NCBI GenBank assembly: GCA_964007475.1
Contig: OZ023273.1
Span: 121,877,812 to 121,941,811 of the forward strand
Reading direction: 5' to 3'
DNA: 64,000 nt
From: Hybos culiciformis
Lineage: Eukaryota; Arthropoda; Insecta; Diptera; Hybotidae
Part shown: positions 48,114 to 61,514 of the stretch, one piece after another
How positions within the stretch are numbered: position 1 is the stretch's first letter
How the letters are laid out: every line of letters begins with the position of its first letter
Translations under genes and position numbers: made by a program
Notes under the pieces: generated by a model
Told to the model about the DNA's origin: nothing
Databases searched by the model: none
Seen by the model: the letters and a program-made list of their open reading frames with translations, nothing else

Positions 48114-48185
48114 ATGTGTGATGTTAATATTGATGGCGACTACGACGGACGACGGTGTAAATTAGTAGCAATCATTAAAGATTAA
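48114..48185 (+). CDS. candidate 23-residue small ORF
   Basis: ATG at 48114 in a fly-like start context (ACAAAAATG) opens 23 codons to TAA. It is acidic then basic: MCDVNIDGDYDGRRC followed by KLVAIIKD. The GC-rich stretch GATGGCGACTACGACGGACG stands out against the surroundings. It is very short and has no upstream promoter call. It could be an exon or a regulatory element rather than a peptide. Confidence 0.15.
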   Translation: MCDVNIDGDYDGRRCKLVAIIKD

Positions 48186-50873
48186 AGTAATAGCGTATAT
48201 CAAAATAAAAACTTATGTATTTAGCGGGTGGCACACGATTGTTTATTTATTTTTGTTTATTTTTTTCATTGTATATACTTTTTTTGACACTTGAAAAAAA
48301 GTAGTTGTATAACTTTTTCAAAAATTAGTTCATTATCTCAAAATATTTTCTAGCTTAGTTTTGATTAAATATATAAAAAAAAACTAATAATTTTTCAATA
48401 TTTTTAAATTGATTCAATATTTGGTATATTCAGATCCGCAAAAAGCATATAAGTTGTAAATTTTACCCTAAAACTACATAATTATAATCTCCTAGAAAAA
48501 ATATAGAAGCTTAGTATAAATTTGTGAAATATTTTATCTTTGCCGATAAAAATCGCACTCACTGCATTCATAATTTTTTTTGTTCAATTATTCGCTGACA
48601 TTTATTTTTAAAACACAAAACGCAATTAATATGATTGGTCAAAATTCAATTGCAGTAGCAACAACTTAATTATCTTGAGAATGCAATTTATTTCAACTAT
48701 TATGTGTATAGTATAGTATAATTTTTCGTAGCTAAATTCGTTTGAAAATTATTATTTTTGCAGCCATTATTGTAGAATTTATATTATAGTTTAATAAAAA
48801 ATAATGGCTTCAAAATATTCCCTAAGAACTTTATTTTTATTATTATTATTATTATTTATGCTTTTTCATTCAATACAGTGGCCATGTACAATAAAAATAT
48901 ATAGTAAATTGCTATATAAAAATGTATACATATATATGTTCATATATATTTTAGATCAAAATGATATTATTTAAATTAGTTTTAATATACATATATAAAA
49001 ATTTAAATCGACTCAAAAGAAATTCGTTGGTCACGTATTAATGTCTTCCATCGCTGTTTTGTACACAAATACTATGCCAACACAAATAAGAAAAATTCCG
49101 CGATTATTATGTGCCTTTGGCTAAAATTCGAATTTTTTTATATAATACAACAAGATGTATATAATATATAAATAAATATATCTAATTTTATCCAATTGAA
49201 GTCTAGATTTTACAAATTACATACGATAGTTTCCATTTTTTCATTTATTTTTTTAAATTCTAATTTTTGGATAAAATTAAGCTAATAATAATCCGTTTCG
49301 TATCCATCAACTTTGATTTTAAACTTAAATTCTTTCTGGTAAAGTTTCTAGGCAGATTCTAAAAGATCTAAAAGATTTTAACTGCGTTATCGATTTTTTT
49401 TATTGGTTGGTATGTCAATAACACGTCGAAACCACCAGTATGTTTTCAAATGTTTTTTGTTTAAATTCCTAAGCCAAGAGATATTATATTCGATAAAAAA
49501 TTCAAATTTGTACTATAAAGGAAGAACTTTTAGATTCGATATATATGTAAGAATAAATTTCCATTTAAATTATTTTCAACCAAGGAATGCATTTTTTTTT
49601 GCAATAATTGTGGTTATGGAAGATTAAAAAAATAATTATTATAATTCTACATTTAATTTCGTATAAAAAAGTAATAACATAAAAATTTATTTTATATCCT
49701 TTGGGGACAATCATAAAAAATGTATTGCAGTTAAAATTTTATTTTATTTCTTACACTGTTTTACTAAATTGCTGCATTTACGTAGTGAGATTTTAATGGC
49801 GACTGTTCAATCGCTGAATTGAACTTATATGTTAATTAATATTATATATGTACAATGTTGTACGTATACTTTATAAAAATGCGATATTACTTCTCGCTAT
49901 ATCAAAATTAATTGTAAATTAAATTTTATACATTAGGTGTTAAAAAAAAACTTGTGGATATTTTATATAAAATTGACATAATTTACTTGGGTATTACTAG
50001 TTTCAAGGGTCAGTTGGGTAAATGATTGATCAAATTATGTATTTTATAAATAATTGATATTGGAATGTGCTAAGAGTACAAAGTTATAATCAACACAGTA
50101 AGTTATAATCAACACTATAATAAAATTTTGAAATGTGCTTTAAACTTAAACTGTATTTGAACAACAAAGGTATATTAGACGAATATATTTACATATAATT
50201 TTTTTCTATGGAAAAACACTTCTGTCGTTCAATAACAATTTAGTCAAATCCTCACTTACATATAATTTACAACTTGGCATCTAAAATAAAGTAAAAGTTT
50301 TCAATCTATCCGGATAGTTAAGCTACTAAAAATAATTTATAAAACTCGGACTAACCTATTTCCAACAAAATATTTTCAAACATTCCTTGCGCGTATAATA
50401 AATAATAAATTTTCAATTTTCTAAAATAAAAGAAAATCTTTTTTTTTAATATTTCATTTTACCTTTAAATAGCATCCTTAAGGGACATTTGTTTTCTTTT
50501 ACTTGCTTTGTGTTACTCTAATTTTTTTTTGTGGAAGATTTATCAAATGCACCAAATGAATTTAATGAATGGGATTAAAAAATCTTAAAAAAAAAACCTA
50601 ATATTGTTAGTCTTACGAAAAAAAAATTAACTTAATGTAAAATCAAAACAAAAATAATTATTCAGGGATGTGCACTCAAAGATGTTAAGTTTTAAATAAA
50701 ATGCTTCATAATATTTTTATCTGACCCATAGTATAAATCTATAAATAAAAGTTAGTGGAAGTTTTCAACCAAAAGGTCGATATTATTTTTATATAATATC
50801 TTTATAATTAAATTAATTTTTTTTGGTAAAAATTATTATGTGGATAGTTGTCGATTAGTCCAACAAAAAATGA
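48186..50873. other. AT-rich DNA with small tandem repeats
   Basis: No gene supported. (TTA)n at about 48834-48855. A 19-bp tandem duplication (AAGTTATAATCAACACAGT) lies at 50081-50118. The frame at 49403-49627 starts with TTG and shows no domain. Confidence 0.65.
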
Positions 50874-51078
50874 TTAGCGCTGAATGGGGCTGGTGAAAAT
50901 TTGTATTCGTGAGTGTATATGAGGAAGGTTTCGAACTGGATGCTGAAAAAGGAAAATGAAAACTGATATCTACAGTATAACTATGTAGACAGAGAAATAC
51001 TACTAAAAACGAATTTTTTGCACAATATTTTAATTGAAATGTTGAAAACGGATCAATAATCTCTAAGCTTCTAGCCAA
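50874..51078 (-). CDS. candidate two-exon fragment, minus strand
   Basis: On the minus strand, an open segment ending at 51001 (contains ARSLEIIDPFSTFQLKYCAK) is followed by GTATTT. A 58-nt gap ends in TTTTCATTTTCCTTTTTCAG at 50943, the strongest acceptor in the window. The segment after it continues in phase for 22 residues (HPVRNLPHIHSRIQIF...) to TAA at 50876-50874. A second frame after the acceptor is also open and coding-like (contains THEYKFSPAPFSANHFLLD). Read straight through without splicing, the frame is also open for 80 codons. The start shown is TTG, so the true 5' end is unknown. No family is established. Confidence 0.2.
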
Positions 51079-54000
51079 TTTTTTTTTTAAAAGTAGTTTT
51101 AAACATAAAATTTACTCAGAGGAAGATAAGTTAGGACTTTGCAACATACAAAACTAAAGTAGCTAAGTTTTTATTAAGTTATGAATTATAAATTGCAGAA
51201 AATATATATTATAGATATAGGTAATATATACGTTACATATAGGTTACAGGAAAAATATGAAATATATTCTTAATAATAATATCGTTCTTTTCTGCTGGAT
51301 TATCTGTTTCGGTCATCTAAATTCCAAAACTATTTGATGGTTCATCAATTTGACATTCTGAAATGTTATACACAATTATTAAATTCTCTCAACTCAAATA
51401 TAACTTAATAATTTTATTTCAATCCCTGTGATATGTTTATTTAAACTTCTTTATTACATTAAAACAATTTCATAATCAAATTTCATTTTTGATTAAAAAG
51501 GTGGGACATTTTTCTTAAAGGAAAATTTGGGTAATAGAATGGAGGGATGATTTTAAAAAAGATATTAAATGAATAAATAAATGACGGACTTTAAGAAAAC
51601 ATAATTATTTTATGTCTTTATGAAATTTTTTTTTCTGTAAAAAAAAAAAAATTATTTTCTTTTTGTGTCATTCATTTGCACTTTTTTGCAAGTTAAGAAA
51701 AAAAAAATGTTAAAAAAAAAATTTAGAGAATAATATTTTGGGGAAATAAAATTGAATAAAAAATATTTAATTAAACGTCATTAATCTTATTTATAGATTT
51801 TTATTAAATTTTTTTTTTTTTTATTAAAAATAACAAAATAAAAGATAATGGACCACAAAAAAAAAAAATTCGTTAGACACTTGGTATTAATGGGAAAAAG
51901 TTTTTTTTATAATATTCAGTAAAATAGATTAAAATATATAAAGAAAAATAAAACTAAAGAAAAAAATTTTTTTTTAAAATAACTTTGAACATAATGGACA
52001 TTTTAAGTTCCTTCAAAATATACATATACATATAAAATTTTCAAGGAAATTTGGGGTTTCGTTTTGGTGGAATGAAAAAAGAATCAACCACGTAGCTAAC
52101 ACTATTTCTTATTTTTTGATTGATGGAAGAGATATTAAAATTATTAATCTTTAAATTATCAACTTGGTCTTAGACTTAGAAATTTACTTTACTCAAGGTC
52201 GAAAATTGAATTATAAAAGGTAAATTTTAAGTTATACTAATCTATAACAATACTATATCCTCAGCTATTTATCCTATATACTTAATTGGAAGCATAATAT
52301 AGAGTATGGAAGAAAATGGCATGAGTAGCCTTTTATTTTCTAAAACGAATTATGCAAGAGATGTTGAAATATTACATCGTGTGAATGTACACAAAAATAG
52401 TACGGCCAATTCTCACAGTGTCTAGCAGTATATAAAGTTTCATATCCAAATTCGAACTTCAAGCTTTCCATGTCTATCGATGGAATCAATGTTTCTGTAT
52501 TTTACGGAAATTAAGTTGGGAAATTCAATATATATTATATTACTGTATAATATATTATATACTGTACATATATTCTGTAACTTCCAGCAATTATAGTATT
52601 TTATTTAGAGTTTAAATAGATTTTTTTATTATTTGTTATCTATATGTATTCTGTTTCTGATACTTTCAGTCAATATGATTTTGGGAATTTGAATATGCTT
52701 TATTATATTGCCAAATTCTACAGAAATTGAATTTTATTCGTTTTACGGAATTTCTGTATCTCACTGTATCTCACTATATATTGAACATAAAATTTTCTAT
52801 TTTTAAACTTATGATCTTCTTTTAGTTCATATTGGCATTTTGGCTAGGTTGTTTATTTTTAATTTAATAAATAAATAATAAAAGTCATTCTGTGTGAATA
52901 TTGTAAAATAAATAATTAATTTTTTGAAAATTCAGGTTCCCGTGGTGATGTTTTTTTTATTACTAATATCATAATTAAACTATATTGTCGTATTAACTGT
53001 ACTATTTAGTCATTAAATAAAAATTGTGCTTATGAATTCTATAATTCCCTTGATTATTTACAATCTCAAGAAATTGTAATCATACAAACGTAATATTAGT
53101 GCCTTGACCTTGGGCAGCCAGTAAATAAATGATATTCGCAAATCAAACTTTCTGCTGTCGAATCGTATATTTCTATCTACTTTAATTTATCCTGATTTGA
53201 ATAAATTATTTTATATTGAATTTTCTGTGATGTTGGATTAAACCCAAGTTTATCATGATTAAAACTCATTGGTTCTTCAATTCAATTTATAAAAAATAAT
53301 AAAAAAAAAAATTTCTTATTTCCTTCAGTTTCACGGTAATTTTATTTTCTAAATATTTTTCTTTTTCCATCTTGAAAAATAATAATTTTTCATAAAATGG
53401 TTTAATAATTTTATTATTTCTTTTTTTTTTGCAAAGGTGCATTTAAATTCAAAAAAATAATTGGAAATAATAATGCGATTTGCTGTATTTTATTGAGAAC
53501 TTAGCTTTAGTTTACATTTTATGGCAACAATTTATTTTGCAGAGATACACGGAGGAATGCTTTCAATTGCTTTGGCATAAACCAATTTATTTATAATTTG
53601 ATGTGACGATAAGCTAACTAAGTTTAACAATTTATTAATTTTTTTATGTTAATAATTACTTTTTTAAAGTATATTCATTTTTTAATCAATAAAATATTTT
53701 TTTTTAATTTTCGAATCCAATTCAAACAATCGATGCCTAAAAGATAATAATGATTTAATAATTATGCACAAATCGAAAAGAAGAGATGGGGGAAAAATAT
53801 GTATATTGCGAAGTAAAACATTATACATATTTTTGAAAAAGTTTAGAATACATTTAATTTTTTTTACCCAATGCTATTTTCATTTCGACTTTTTGTTGGA
53901 ATTGATATTTTAATAGAAATACATACTTTCCTTCACTTTTTTAACAAATGAACCCAAATAACTATGAAAAAACTTGAGTTAATACTTTTTTTTGGCGCAG

Positions 54001-57000
54001 TTGCTTTGAAAAAAAGAAACTTAAAAAATTAAAATGCTTAAATTACAATTTGATATGGCCATGATTGATTTTAATCAACTTAAATATTTTCTTCACGTTC
54101 CTTTTGATTAAAATGAAGTTAAACTCTTTTTTTTTTTTTTAATTCAGTAATAAATGCTTTTTGATTATTATAATTTTTTTTGGGTGTAGCCTTAGGGTTT
54201 TTCGAATTTGAAATCAAATTTGCAGACATTTTATCATTACTCACTAAATACAATAAATTTTATTGAAGATTTTGAAGAATTTTTATATATAATATAGGTT
54301 ATGTGTATAATTGTACATATTAGATATTATTTTTATAAATTAATGCAAAACATTATAAGAAATATAAGATTGAACTTCAAAAATTATAAAATCTAGTCAA
54401 TTTTAATATTTCAACGACAAGGTGTTCATTTTAATATTATTTTTTTTGTACAACAATTTTTTTCGTAAAGTCACATAATATTGTGGAGAAAAATAAATGA
54501 ATTTAAATAAAAAAAAAAATTTATTAAAATATAAAAGAACGCCGCCTCGCGAATCATAAATTATAAAAATAAGACTGCGGTGTTAAACAGTTGTGTCGAA
54601 GTAAGTGCATTGGGGAAATAGAAAAACTTTTAACTTTTATTTTAATCTAATTTTCAGGCACAATAATAATATTTACATTATGTAATGATTTCTATGAAAA
54701 GCCATTAAAATATTCCGAAAAAATGAATATTGACAAAATCCATTTACAACAAAAATTTTATTAATTAAATATAGTGTGAGTGAACGTATTAAAGTTTTCA
54801 AACATTGATTTAAAATGAACCGATTTTTTCAAGATTTAAAACTAAACAATATATAAGCTCTTACTTTGACTTATAACATTATATGAAATTTTTTATACAT
54901 TCAAATTTCACTAGTACTATTGGAAATGATAAAGTATAAAATATGCCATTTGATTCTCTAAGTATGTACACAAATTGAAATGGACGTACCAGTGGTATAC
55001 AAGATTTAAAACCATTTTTAGTATGCGACATTTCATACTTTATCGTCTCTGGAATTATATGTTATATTATATTCTCATGTCAATTTTATAAGAATCTAAA
55101 AAAAAAAAAAATTTTATAGTAAACTATTATAATCAAGATATTTTTTTTATGTGTTAAAAGGTCAATTTAAAGTAGGGAAAGATATAAATAATATTTTAGT
55201 TATTGAGACGTCATAACGTCTAATCTATTATTTATAACTTCTTTAATGCTTATTTGCGAATTTTTATTTATTTAATTGTAGGTGCAGAGGTATACCTATA
55301 GGTGAAAATTACAAATAATGGAATAGTAGTTAAAAATATTATATTTCTGCAGCAAACGCGAAATTGGAATAAATTCATAAGTGCAATTATTATTCAACAA
55401 CAGAAAAATATTATAAAGATGTAATTTATGTTTTCTTTTTTTTTTTTAATTTTTTATTCGTTTTTTCTTTTTTTTTTTTCTTTCTTGATTCTAAATCATT
55501 TAACATTCATGTACCTGACGAGATGTTGTAATAAATTTTGATTTTTTTTGATGATGGAATTATGATGGAAGATATAAAACGAAAGAGAATTAAACAAAAT
55601 ATGGCATTTAATATAATGGCAGATGCATTTTGAATAATAATAAACTAAAACCGACATACCTTTATTTCTAAACCATTTTATTAAAATTATTCTTTTCTGC
55701 ATTTATCGTGATCCCGCAGTTCAAGAAAGTAGTATTTGCTCATACATTGATTTATTTCCAAATTATTCTGGATTTTTTTTTTTTTTTATAATTATATATG
55801 AAATCATTCATTATTTTGATTGGTTTTTGTAATTTGTAATTGCAAATTATATAAAAATCCATTTATAAGTAAATAATAAAGTTAATAATAATTTTAAATT
55901 TTCTTGAATTCTTGAATCTTGTTTGTTGTGAAGACTTAATGGTTGACCAATTGAAATTTCAATCATATGAAGTAAAATTTTCTGAACGGTGTATAATTTG
56001 AGATATAATGTAAACATGGAGTATATATGTTAATTCTGGATGAATTATAAAAACCAGTGTCCCAGATAATATATTTAGTCACTGTGATATTTTCTTCTCA
56101 TGGCATTAAGAAGAGATGGACGATTGAAAAAAACAAAACGGTCTAGAACATGATTATTGACTAGATGAATATTTTAATTTGAATATGAACATTTTAACTT
56201 ATTAACTTATTATTAAAAAGAAAACAGCCAGTAGCAAACGGGGAGATGACTTAATACCATATTATGTCTCAATAACTTGTTTAATGTTGTAAAAGAAATG
56301 CAGATATATTATTTTATGAAATTGATAGCAATTCAATCAGTCTGTGACTCGTCTAGAACACGACTTACCAAGAAAAGGCTGACTTTTCGTTAAAAAATTT
56401 AATTCTTAAAAAGGTTAAAATAATGGGAATGAGGTCTAGCTTAGGCGCGAGGAAAAAACTTTTAAACTATTAATTATTATTTATAAGCATTTGCGGAATA
56501 AATTTAAATATATTAAATTGTTTATAATTTTCGAAAATTGTTAAAAACACAAAATCAGAATAGTTTTATGCTTGATTACCAAAAGAAGTTTTATGATATC
56601 TGGGTTTGGCAAATGGAAAAACAAATGAAAAAAGGTTTATATATCTTATACAACATGTATATCACCTACAAAATATTTATTAACTGTAAGCAATTTAAAT
56701 TGTTTGAGCATTTTTATTATATTTCTTTTCTGTTAAAAATGTGGTCAGCTTGAATATTATTATTATTATTATGAAACTACGTAAAGGAAATTAGAAAAAC
56801 TAATGAAAATCACCACACATAAATTATATCCTTTATTAAAAAAAACAATATTCAGATATAAAAATGCACAATTATAGGTCTCAGAAAGAAAAGAAAATCT
56901 GATGAACTAAAATTCAATATGTCGAAATTCATTTTTTGATTCTTTACTAGCTCAAAAGAAAAATTTTGAAAAAAGAATCAATAGTTAAAACAAAAAAAAT

Positions 57001-59429
57001 ATTCTAATTAAAAAACTTTCATGACCGGCCAATATCACCTTCATATAAAATTATTTATGATTTTCTTTTATCTACACAGGAAAAAATAGAGCTTTTATAT
57101 ACTTTGCACTTATGTACATATATTGAGTTAAAATTATTTTACTTAACTAAGTTAAAAAAGTTATCTGATCTTAGCTAAAAAAAAGTTATGTCTTCACATA
57201 TGAGTATTTTATAAAGTTTTTCTGTTGAGATTTTTCTATAAAAAAACTTTATTTATGTTGATTATCTGCATTAAAATTTATGTTGCTACAGACCATATAT
57301 AAATAAGTTTCGTAGGATATACGAAAAAGGGAATAAATCTTTGAAAAATGCTTACAAAACGGATGGCAGAAAAAACTTTAGAATTGAATTATCGAATTAA
57401 GAATTGATTTAAAAAAAAGTTAGGTTTACAAAATGTTTTTAGTGATTCGCTAACATACCTCATAACTCATAAGTATTTAAAAAATTTATCTGTTATTTAA
57501 ATAATGAAAATGTTATGATTGTAACAAAATTAAGATAAAAACCAAAAAAATAACAAATATTAATTAATCATGGATAAAACTTCTAAGTCTATAAGTGAAG
57601 CGCAACGCTACAGATTATAGACGCTTATTCCAATCCCAATGAATCCAAGATTAAGAAATTAGTACGTTTAAAACACAATTTAAATTAATTTATTATAGGA
57701 ACATCTAACATTTTTACTCATTGTTTAGGTTTAGATTATTCGCATTACAGAATTTTATACAAAACTGTAATTAAAGTAAATTTAACAATGATTATATCTT
57801 TTAAAGAAGGAACATTTCTTTAAACTTTCAACAACAGAATAATATAAAATGCTGAAATCAATAAATTGATTTTTCACCCCTTTAATTTTGAAAATATTTT
57901 TTGAAAACCCAATTTAATATTATAATTGAACTAATAATTTCAATTATTGTATCAAGTTTCTATTTTTCCTTTTGTTTTTTGAACAAAAATAATATTAATT
58001 TAATTTTAATCCTTTTATTTCTTTTAATATCCTTTTATTATAAGAAAAATTTATAATATGATTCCTTAGAGATAAATTCATCTTTTTGTTTTGTTCGTCC
58101 AGAAATAAGATATTTAAAATAAAAAACAAAAAACTTTTACTGAAATTAGAGAATCATAAAAATTAAATAGAGAATACTGGATCAGAAGGGTATATATCTA
58201 AACAAATTTTTATTTCATTTTGTCTTCGAATTATAAGAAAAATTAACATATGTAATTATGTAAAATTTTAAAAGATTTTAATTTTTTCTTCCAGAGTGTA
58301 AAAAACAATATTATGGTTCCTAAAGAAACTATGTTTCATATTTTCAACAAAATTTAAATCTGAACAAAATATAGAATAAAAGTTTGTAGTTTGTTGTTTT
58401 TATACATATACGTACAAAGTTTACCAAAAATATAATTATTTTCTTTGAACGACGAAAGTTAAGATTAAAACAGTTTATAATATCGATTTTGTTTTATATT
58501 AAACCCAACTAACATTACTTTAGTCCAGAACATTAATTTTACATACATATATTATATAAATATTATTGACCTTAAGTAACAATTCTTCAATTCTAAATGT
58601 ATTTTTTTATATACAAATAAATAAGTTCATGTTTTCCTAACAAAATTTACATAGTTTTTTTTGTTTTTATATTGGAAAAATCAAAATAACTTTTCTTTCC
58701 ATTTCAATAGCGATGTAATTTTTTTTTGATAGATATTTGTATATTTATAAAATACATAGTATGTAGAAATAAAGTAAATACACCGCACCCTCGTAATTTT
58801 TTTTAAAAATCAATGCCAAAATTTGTTAAGTATAACATTCTGGTTAAATAGCTTTAAAAGGGTTGTCTTGCTATATTCATTCCATAAAGAAATTTCTGAA
58901 TTTTAAAATATTTTGTTAAGTAGAAAATTAAAGGGTTGTTTTGGTGGTACTATGTTATTACAGCATTAGTTATTATTATGGTAGAATCATAAAAATATGA
59001 ATTTAAATGTTAGCTAACAAAAAATAAAAAATATAATAATAATAAAAGAAGTAAAAAAGATAATAATCATAAACAATAATAGGCACAGTTGTAATAAAAA
59101 TTCAAATATATACATATTTGAAAATTATTACATTTAAAATTTTGTAGAAAAATTTGAGGTACTTTTGTTTTTGAAGTGAAATTAACCCTTAAAAGTTTTA
59201 AATTATTTAATACACTATAATGAAATTGAAATTATGTTTTACAAAAATGCCTTCCATAGAAGCGTCGGCATTAAATGAAATTGGAGCAAGTCCATACAAT
59301 AGTTGTGTACACAATAGTTGTATGAAATGTGAATAAATATATAGTCTGGAAAGGACTGTGTGTTTTTTCATTCGAAATTTATTTCAGGGCTAGAACAAAA
59401 AGTAGAAACAAAAATTAGTAATTCTAGTT

Positions 59430-59474
59430 AACAGCATATTCATAATTTCTAGAAAACAGCATATTCATAATTTC
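59430..59474. repeat. 25-bp tandem duplication
   Basis: AACAGCATATTCATAATTTC plus TAGAA occurs at 59430-59454, and its first 20 bases recur at 59455-59474. Confidence 0.85.
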
Positions 59475-60589
59475 AAATTTCACTATACATTCTGTTAAAT
59501 TTTTTGATAAAGCGATATTTTAAAAAATTAAAAAACTTGTGAGTATAATTAAATTTGAAAAAAAGAATCTAAGAATTATTCTTTAAAATTGAATTAGGTA
59601 CTCGCAATGTGTGTCAGTATAGTTTTCCAATCTTATGTAATGTTTGCAGTTTTCTGTTGCCAAAAAATAACAAATTTTTTTTTTCTTATATATTTTGAAT
59701 AAAAAAAAAGAATTTTTATTTTTTAGAAAGTTCTTTTAGTTATCTTTAATTGATATTTCAGAAAAATGTAGACTGAAATTATAATCTATGAGCGTATGGG
59801 AAAAACCTGTGCGAATTTTATATAAAATATTTAACTTGGAAACAGTTGTTATTTCGACTGTCGTTGTTTCAATTATAATTAACTATTTTTATATTTATAA
59901 ATATGATTGTAAATCTATCAAAGTTTTTTTTTTAATAATATTAATAATATTAACGCATCGAAATAGCAATGGAACAGGAACTATTTTTTAAAGTAAAATA
60001 CATACTAAAAGTTGCAAAATTTATTGTGGTGACATTTGGTCAAAAATTCACTGCGACAATAAAGGTTTAATTTATATGAAATGGTTCACAATCAATACAA
60101 GAGACAAGAGACAGCTGCTACTACCAATTACAGCTTTATCTCTTTGCGACAGCGATTACACAATTTTTTAATAAATTTATTGATTTTTTAAACGAATTTA
60201 GTTTTAAACAAATTACTTTTAAAACTATAAATACTTAAAATTCGACAATTTGTAGCTGTCTTAAGTATGTATTATTATAATCGTTTCGCTATGAAAATAC
60301 AAAAATATCTAATTTAAACATTTTTTCTTTTTTTCTTGATTAGAATAGTTATCGTAATCAGAATAATTATCGTTAAAACTGCCAATACTGTTACAGTTTT
60401 AAAATTTAAAAAACTTAAAGATGAGTTCATGAACATATGTATAAAGACAGATATGTAAGTCTCAATGGACATAACATAAATTGAATGAAAAATAGTAAAA
60501 GAATTAATTTTGTATATTCTTTATTAAATTTCCAATAATATTCCATAAGTCCTTTTTTCAATAAAAAAAAATTCATAGCATAAAAGTTA

Positions 60590-60625
60590 AAAAAAAAAAA
60601 TAATAATAATAATAATAATAATAAT
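60590..60625. repeat. A run followed by (TAA)n microsatellite
   Basis: A long A run followed by about eight TAA repeats. Confidence 0.9.
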
Positions 60626-61248
60626 CTCCGACTGATATATGGATATATAGACCTGAGAAAAAGAACAATTTAAAAACCACAATAATAATTTTTTCTATTA
60701 TTTTTTTTTATTCTATCTTTTTTGCATTAAAAAAAGAATAGAAAAGTAATTTGGTTTTATCTCAAAGATAAACTTTTTATGAAATTACGGATTAGCATTT
60801 CGCTCTTTTGAACAAATTGTTGGCGGCGGTTAAAGAAAAAAAGAATTTCACTTAAATATTTTATTTCTTTTGTTATTTTTCCTCAACTTCAATTTTCGTT
60901 TGGATTTTTTTTTATTATTATTATTTGCATTTTAATCCCTATTTACTTTTTTTTTTATCTGGACTTCTTTTATGAATATAAACGTCATTTTCGTTACGTG
61001 TTTTCTTTTTTTTTCATAGTCTGGCATTCAACAGATTTATATGTCGATTATATTCAAAATATATATTTTTTACAATTATTATTGCTTTCATTGATTTCAT
61101 AATAATTCAAATAATAAACTATTATATTTTTTTTTTTAGTCTTTATCAAAAATATTTATTTCACACGATAAATTACTGATCTTTCTATTTAAATCAAATT
61201 TTGAAGAAATTAATATAAGAATTATGAATAATTTCTATTCTAATATTA

Positions 61249-61514
61249 CTTCATTGGTGTATGCTCAATATTACCATCGACAAGTTTAGTTCGTATAGTA
61301 TATGATTTCATTAAATTTTCTGGCCTCTCTCTCATTCTTCCGATTGCTAAATCGACTAAGTGATTATTTCTTCTTTAGATATTCTGAAAGAAATTTTTTA
61401 TGTATGTAAAAAGTAGAGCTTTAATGATCCACTGTTCCGTAGAACTAACTTTGACATTATTACGAGTATTTCTGTACTAACGGTATCTCAGTACGAGTAT
61501 CTCTGTACGAAGAC
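61249..61514 (-). other. GC-elevated island with exon-like signals, minus strand
   Basis: Minus strand: acceptor-like AACATTTTTCCAG ends at 61515. A 51-nt segment (61514-61464) reads SSYRDTRTEIPLVQKY and meets donor-like GTAATA. An 80-nt gap ends in ATTTCTTTCAG at 61384. The phase-compatible continuation gives SISKEEIIT and TAG at 61358-61356. An overlapping separate frame (61374-61249, 42 codons to TAA) contains IGRMRERPENLMKSYTIRTK. Composition is richer than the flanks. No family is recognised; the two readings compete with each other and with chance. Confidence 0.2.
61461..61508. repeat. 17-bp direct repeat, 31-bp spacing
   Basis: TACGAGTATTTCTGTAC (61461-61477) and TACGAGTATCTCTGTAC (61492-61508) differ at one base. 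Confidence 0.85.

Larger units (their letters stand above)
51079..61248. other. AT-rich gene-free DNA with short repeats
   Basis: About 10 kb with no supportable gene. TATATAAA near 52432 has no convincing gene after it. CTGTATCTCACTGTATCTCACT near 52755 is a 10-bp tandem. (ATT)n lies at 56754-56772, a 25-bp tandem at 59430-59474 and (TAA)n at about 60590-60625. Frames at 55496-55702, 56538-56753 and 59788-59991 are rich in I, Y, F and K and are judged chance. Confidence 0.65.

Noticed and set aside
49403..49627. 74-codon plus frame
   Set aside because: Starts with TTG and has no recognised motif or exon signals.
52432..52527. TATATAAA followed by a short ATG frame (MSIDGINVSVFYGN)
   Set aside because: Only 14 codons, and TATA-like strings are expected by chance.
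59788..59991. 67-codon frame with hydrophobic segments
   Set aside because: True ATG, but composition (I, Y, F, V, K) is as expected for chance frames in T-rich DNA, with no supporting signals.
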